Positions 60,911-64,000 of a DNA stretch of 64,000 nt are shown here, piece by piece. The DNA comes from CAZHPA01 sp964533945. Lineage in GTDB: Bacteria; Bacillota; Clostridia; Lachnospirales; WRBF01. The notes under the pieces are model-generated. The model was not told the origin of the DNA. It saw only the letters and a list, made by a program, of their open reading frames with translations, and did no database searches. A program made the translations under genes and the position numbers. The DNA is taken from NCBI GenBank assembly GCA_964533945.1, contig CAZHPA010000001.1:124001-188000 (forward strand), read 5' to 3'. The first letter of the stretch is position 1; the number at the start of each line of letters is the position of its first letter.

Positions 60911-63055
60911 TTACAATACTTTCCCAATAGATGGAATTTTTAACGCTCTGTAATATTCTACATCTTTTTCTTTTTCATTAACAAAGTTTTCTTTGCTTAA
61001 AACTTTGTTTAAGCTGCCAGATTTTCTAAGCTTTAATATTTGTATTCCGGAAGAACCTTTGGTTGTGTTTTGTGTAATAACTTTAGTATTAAAAAGCATA
61101 GCTTTATTTAAATTTGATATAAAAATATAATCTTTGTCACTTTTAATACATTCGGCAAAAACAAGCGGCGATTTATCGGAATAGGCGTTAATTAACTTTT
61201 TGCGGTTAACTTTTGTTGCATATGCATTTATTGCAATTTTGGCGGCTTTTCCGTTTTCAAATGCAAAAAACATATTTTCGCTATAGTCTGTTGTTGCGGC
61301 AATGCAAATAATTTGTTCATCTTCTGATAATGTTAAAAGATTTGTTAAATATTCGCCTCTTAATGAAGCTTTGCAATCTAAAAGTTCATATGCCTTGGCT
61401 TTATATACATTTTGCTTATTAGAAAAAAATAAAACATCTGCCTTGTTTGTTGTTTCAATTTCCGACACAATAAAGTCATCGTCTTTTAAATTTTGCTCTG
61501 TTGCTTGTCTGAGTGAAGTCATTGGTATTTTTTTAAAATAGTTGTGGGCTGTTAAAAACAGCTTAATGTTGTAGTCATCAATAAGCTTTTGCTGGCTAAC
61601 GTTAATACTTGCATCATCATAAATTATTTCGGTTTTTCTTGCTTTGCCGTATTTTTTAACAACTTCTTTAAGCTGCTTGCAAATAAGTTTTTCGATATTT
61701 GCATTATCTTTAACTAACAAATTTAAGTTTGAAAGCTGATTTTCTAAACTTTCAATTTCGCTAATTTTAGAAGCTATATATTGTTTATTTAAGTTTCTTA
61801 ATTTTATTTCTGAAATAAATTCTGCTTGAATCTCATCAATTTCAAGGCTTTTGAAGTTTTCCATAATATTTTTAACAACAAGCTTGTCTTGCTCTGTTTC
61901 TCTTATTATTTCTATAGTTTTATCAATGTTTGAAATAATTTTAGAAAGCCCATATAAAATGTGAAGCTTTTCGGAAATTTTGTTAATATCATATACAGTT
62001 TGACGCTTTATGCAGTCGATTCTAAACTTAATCCATTCTTCCAATATTTCATAAATAGAAAGAGTTTTTGGCTTGCCTTCAATTAATACATTGAAATTTA
62101 CGCTTGAACTATCTGAAAGAGTAGTAAGCGCAAAAAGGCGATGCATTAAAACTTCATGGTTAGTTCCTTTTTTAATATCGATTGCTATTTTAAGCCCGTT
62201 TAAGTCTGTTTCATCTCTTATATCATTTATTTCTCTTATTTTCCCTGATTTAGCTAAAGCTGCAATTTTATCAATTATTGCTTCAACAGTTGTTGTGTAC
62301 GGTATTTGTGTAACTTCAATGCAATTGTTATTTTTGTCAAACGTGTATTTAGAGCGGATTTTAAAGCTGCCTTTTCCGGTATTATATATAGTTTCCATTT
62401 CGCTTTTTTTGTAAATTAATTGTCCACCCGTTGAAAAGTCGGGGGCAAGCAAATATTGCGTTAAGTCGCAATTTCTGTTTTTAATATAGGCAATTGTTGC
62501 TTCGCAAACTTCTTTTAAATTAAAGCTACATATAGAACTTGCCATACCAACAGCAATTCCATAGTTTGGAGTAACGAGTATGTTTGGAAATGTAGTTGGA
62601 AAAAGCATTGGTTCTTTTGTAGTTCCGTTATAGTTGTCTATAAAAATTGATTCGTCCTTTTCAATGTTTTCAAATAATTCACAACAAATGCTATCAAGTT
62701 TAACTTCTGTATAGCGGCTGGCAGCATAAGACATATCTTTTGAGTATTGCTTACCAAAATTTCCTTTTGAATCTATGAAAGGGTGCAAAAGCGCTTCATT
62801 GCCTCTTGTAAGCCTAACAAGCGTTTCGTAAATTGCGGCATCTCCATGCGGATTTAACTTCATAGTTTGCCCTACAACATCTGCAGATTTAACTTTTGCG
62901 CCTGTAAGTAAGCCCATTTTATACATTGTGTATAGCAATTTTCTATGGGAAGGCTTAAAGCCGTCTATTTGCGGAATTGCCCTTGAAACAATAACGCTCA
63001 TTGCATAGGGCATGTAGTTTAGCTTTAATGTTTCTGTAATTGGCTGTAGCTTCAT
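60911..63055 (-). CDS. parC: DNA topoisomerase IV subunit A (ParC-like)
   Basis: 714 residues. The winged-helix/tower core shows YMPYAMSVIVSRAIPQIDGF, KPSHRKLLYTMYKMGLL and LNPHGDAAIYETLVRLT. The catalytic Tyr is Y115 in MSYAASRYTEVKL, and FPNILVTPNYGIAVGMAS follows. The C-terminal beta-propeller is short (about 500-714) and lacks a recognisable GyrA box, which favours ParC over GyrA. It cleaves and rejoins DNA with ParE to decatenate daughter chromosomes. The partner parE is not directly upstream; the divergent gene at 63181 occupies that place. AGGAGG precedes the ATG. Confidence 0.93.
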   Translation of the reverse strand: MKLQPITETLKLNYMPYAMSVIVSRAIPQIDGFKPSHRKLLYTMYKMGLLTGAKVKSADVVGQTMKLNPHGDAAIYETLVRLTRGNEALLHPFIDSKGNFGKQYSKDMSYAASRYTEVKLDSICCELFENIEKDESIFIDNYNGTTKEPMLFPTTFPNILVTPNYGIAVGMASSICSFNLKEVCEATIAYIKNRNCDLTQYLLAPDFSTGGQLIYKKSEMETIYNTGKGSFKIRSKYTFDKNNNCIEVTQIPYTTTVEAIIDKIAALAKSGKIREINDIRDETDLNGLKIAIDIKKGTNHEVLMHRLFALTTLSDSSSVNFNVLIEGKPKTLSIYEILEEWIKFRIDCIKRQTVYDINKISEKLHILYGLSKIISNIDKTIEIIRETEQDKLVVKNIMENFKSLEIDEIQAEFISEIKLRNLNKQYIASKISEIESLENQLSNLNLLVKDNANIEKLICKQLKEVVKKYGKARKTEIIYDDASINVSQQKLIDDYNIKLFLTAHNYFKKIPMTSLRQATEQNLKDDDFIVSEIETTNKADVLFFSNKQNVYKAKAYELLDCKASLRGEYLTNLLTLSEDEQIICIAATTDYSENMFFAFENGKAAKIAINAYATKVNRKKLINAYSDKSPLVFAECIKSDKDYIFISNLNKAMLFNTKVITQNTTKGSSGIQILKLRKSGSLNKVLSKENFVNEKEKDVEYYRALKIPSIGKVL

Positions 63056-63129
63056 TAATACAAAACCTCCTATTTTTTATAACGCCTAATTATAGCAGAT
63101 AACATGTGCAATAAGCAAAGACAAAAGTA

Positions 63130-63158
63130 TTGACTTAACAATTAATTTAATATATCTT
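63130..63158 (+). promoter_or_regulatory. Likely promoter for the 167-residue membrane protein
   Basis: TTGACT (63130-63135), a 17-base spacer, then TATCTT (63153-63158), 23 bases before the ATG at 63181, which follows AAAGAAAGGGA. Confidence 0.5.
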
Positions 63159-63180
63159 AGAAAAGAAAGGGATGTTTTAA

Positions 63181-63684
63181 ATGGAACTTATAACTATATT
63201 AACAACTGCTGCTGCGCTGTATACGTTATTTTCCTTCCTTTTTAAGAAGCAAAATCTTAAACCAACATATGCGGCAATTATACTAATTTTAGTAAGTGTT
63301 GCAAGCATTCCAAGCTGGGCTTATTGGATAGTTCCGGTACGTATTAAGTTTAATTACAGCTATTTTATTGACATAACAATTAAAGCCCCAAACACTCAAA
63401 CTATAACTTTAAATGAAAAACAAATTAGAAATTTTGAAAACATATTGTTAAAAAGCAAACTATACCGAAATATGGATAAACATATACCATACATTGCAGA
63501 TGAAACAATTGCTATTGCAATACGCGGGAGAGGTATTAATAACAATTTGCAAATTTTGTTTTTTGAAAACAAGCTATTAAATGACTATGCATATTTTACA
63601 AAAAGAACTTACAGAATTAACAACATTGAAGAAATAAAAAACTTTGTTGAAAATATTATTAAAAATACTGTGGAAGCGCAATAA
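63181..63684 (+). CDS. Unknown small membrane protein
   Basis: 167 residues; family not recognised. Two hydrophobic segments at about 3-22 and 29-50 (AAIILILVSVASIPSWAYWI) are followed by a soluble domain of about 115 residues, rich in Ile, Asn and Lys. TIKAPNTQTITLNEKQIRNF and YIADETIAIAIRGRGINNN stand out. The soluble part has an alternating strand/helix look and should lie outside or inside depending on topology; no catalytic motif is visible. It is divergent from parC and 17 bases or fewer ahead of the next SDR gene, with which it is probably cotranscribed. Confidence 0.7.
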   Translation: MELITILTTAAALYTLFSFLFKKQNLKPTYAAIILILVSVASIPSWAYWIVPVRIKFNYSYFIDITIKAPNTQTITLNEKQIRNFENILLKSKLYRNMDKHIPYIADETIAIAIRGRGINNNLQILFFENKLLNDYAYFTKRTYRINNIEEIKNFVENIIKNTVEAQ

Positions 63685-63698
63685 CTAAGGAGGTTTTA

Positions 63699-64000
63699 AT
63701 TATTTTAGCAGTTATTACAGGCGGCGCAAACGGCATAGGGAACAAAATTGTGGAAACATTTATTGAAGCAGGCTATTTTGTGGCATTTATAGATATGGAC
63801 GAAATAGGCGCAAAGGCACTATTAGAAAAGTACGGAAGCAGTAAAGCTTTATTTTTTCATGGCGACATTGGTAAAAAACAAGTGCTTGATGAATTTATAG
63901 CGGAAATAGTCAAGCAAAACAAAAAAGTTGATGCACTAATTAATAATGCTTGCATAAGTAGAGGTGGTGTTTTTTCATGTAGTTATGAAGATTTTAATTA
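63699..64000 (+). CDS. SDR-family oxidoreductase, AUU start likely, 3' end outside window
   Basis: The frame reads LAVITGGANGIGNKIVETFI, with the TGxxxGIG cofactor motif, then FIDMDEIGAKAL (acidic residue after strand 2, suggesting NAD), HGDIGK and DALINNACIS. It is a classical short-chain dehydrogenase, cut by the window end. No ATG, GTG or TTG exists in this frame between the stop at 63660 and the cofactor motif. AAGGAGG (63687-63693) is five and eight bases before the ATT codons at 63699 and 63702, so AUU initiation is the simplest reading. It follows the membrane-protein gene. Confidence 0.85.
   Translation, partial: MILAVITGGANGIGNKIVETFIEAGYFVAFIDMDEIGAKALLEKYGSSKALFFHGDIGKKQVLDEFIAEIVKQNKKVDALINNACISRGGVFSCSYEDFN

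Overview
The window is AT-rich DNA with strong Shine-Dalgarno sequences and frequent TTG/GTG starts. It carries a bacterial V/A-type ATPase operon, SLH surface proteins, a VanW/G5 protein, a flagellin, a phosphotransferase system and a DUF4368-type serine-recombinase remnant. This mix points to an anaerobic member of Bacillota, class Clostridia, and most resembles Lachnospirales-type genomes. The genus cannot be fixed from the sequence. I see no tRNA, rRNA or CRISPR array.

Layout. 1-1.4 kb (minus): partial SDR oxidoreductase and endonuclease IV. 1.5-12.5 kb (plus): a MATE exporter runs straight into a V-ATPase operon in the order stalk(G/H)-C-I-K-F-E-A-[PstS-like protein]-B-D. 12.6-17.2 kb: PAS-GGDEF-EAL protein, CheB-like methylesterase and Cof-type HAD phosphatase. 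17.2-21.8 kb: two secreted SLH proteins. 21.9-28.5 kb (minus): AIR-synthase-like protein, VanW/G5 protein, thyA-folA, an unknown protein, dus and an ECF S component. 28.7-45.3 kb is the most accessory-looking part: cytoplasmic subtilase, unknown small protein, Mn-type superoxide dismutase, giant secreted subtilase, a serine-recombinase pseudogene split by an IS200/IS605-type remnant, a divergent flagellin behind a palindromic promoter, a BspA-type leucine-rich protein, an M15 peptidase and a histidine kinase. 45.5-51.8 kb (minus): MPN-TM-LysM protein, then a complete GlcNAc/glucose PTS (EIIA, EIICB, a truncated second EIIC, EI, HPr). 52-58 kb: a 1987-residue GH20 hexosaminidase with F5/8C, FIVAR, cohesin and dockerin modules, divergent from the PTS. 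58-64 kb: aminotransferase, PAS-PAS chemoreceptor, ParC, a small membrane protein and a partial SDR.

How the parts fit. The V-ATPase genes overlap or nearly abut and look cotranscribed. A membrane-anchored PstS-like protein is translationally coupled to subunit A, which is unusual. The hexosaminidase and the PTS share a divergent promoter region; this fits extracellular release of GlcNAc followed by PTS uptake. The proteases, SLH proteins, leucine-rich protein, flagellin and LysM protein suggest a heavily decorated cell surface. GGDEF-EAL, CheB, MCP and flagellin genes point to motility and c-di-GMP signalling.

Most notable signals: the PstS-like gene inside the V-ATPase operon; two genes whose only sensible starts are AUA and AUU behind good Shine-Dalgarno sequences; a 144-bp duplicated 5' module that fronts two otherwise unrelated genes; a short IS605-derived element that keeps an omega-RNA-like 3' end; and a flagellin whose leader could yield alternative N termini. 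Positions and identities were judged by eye; no database searches were run.
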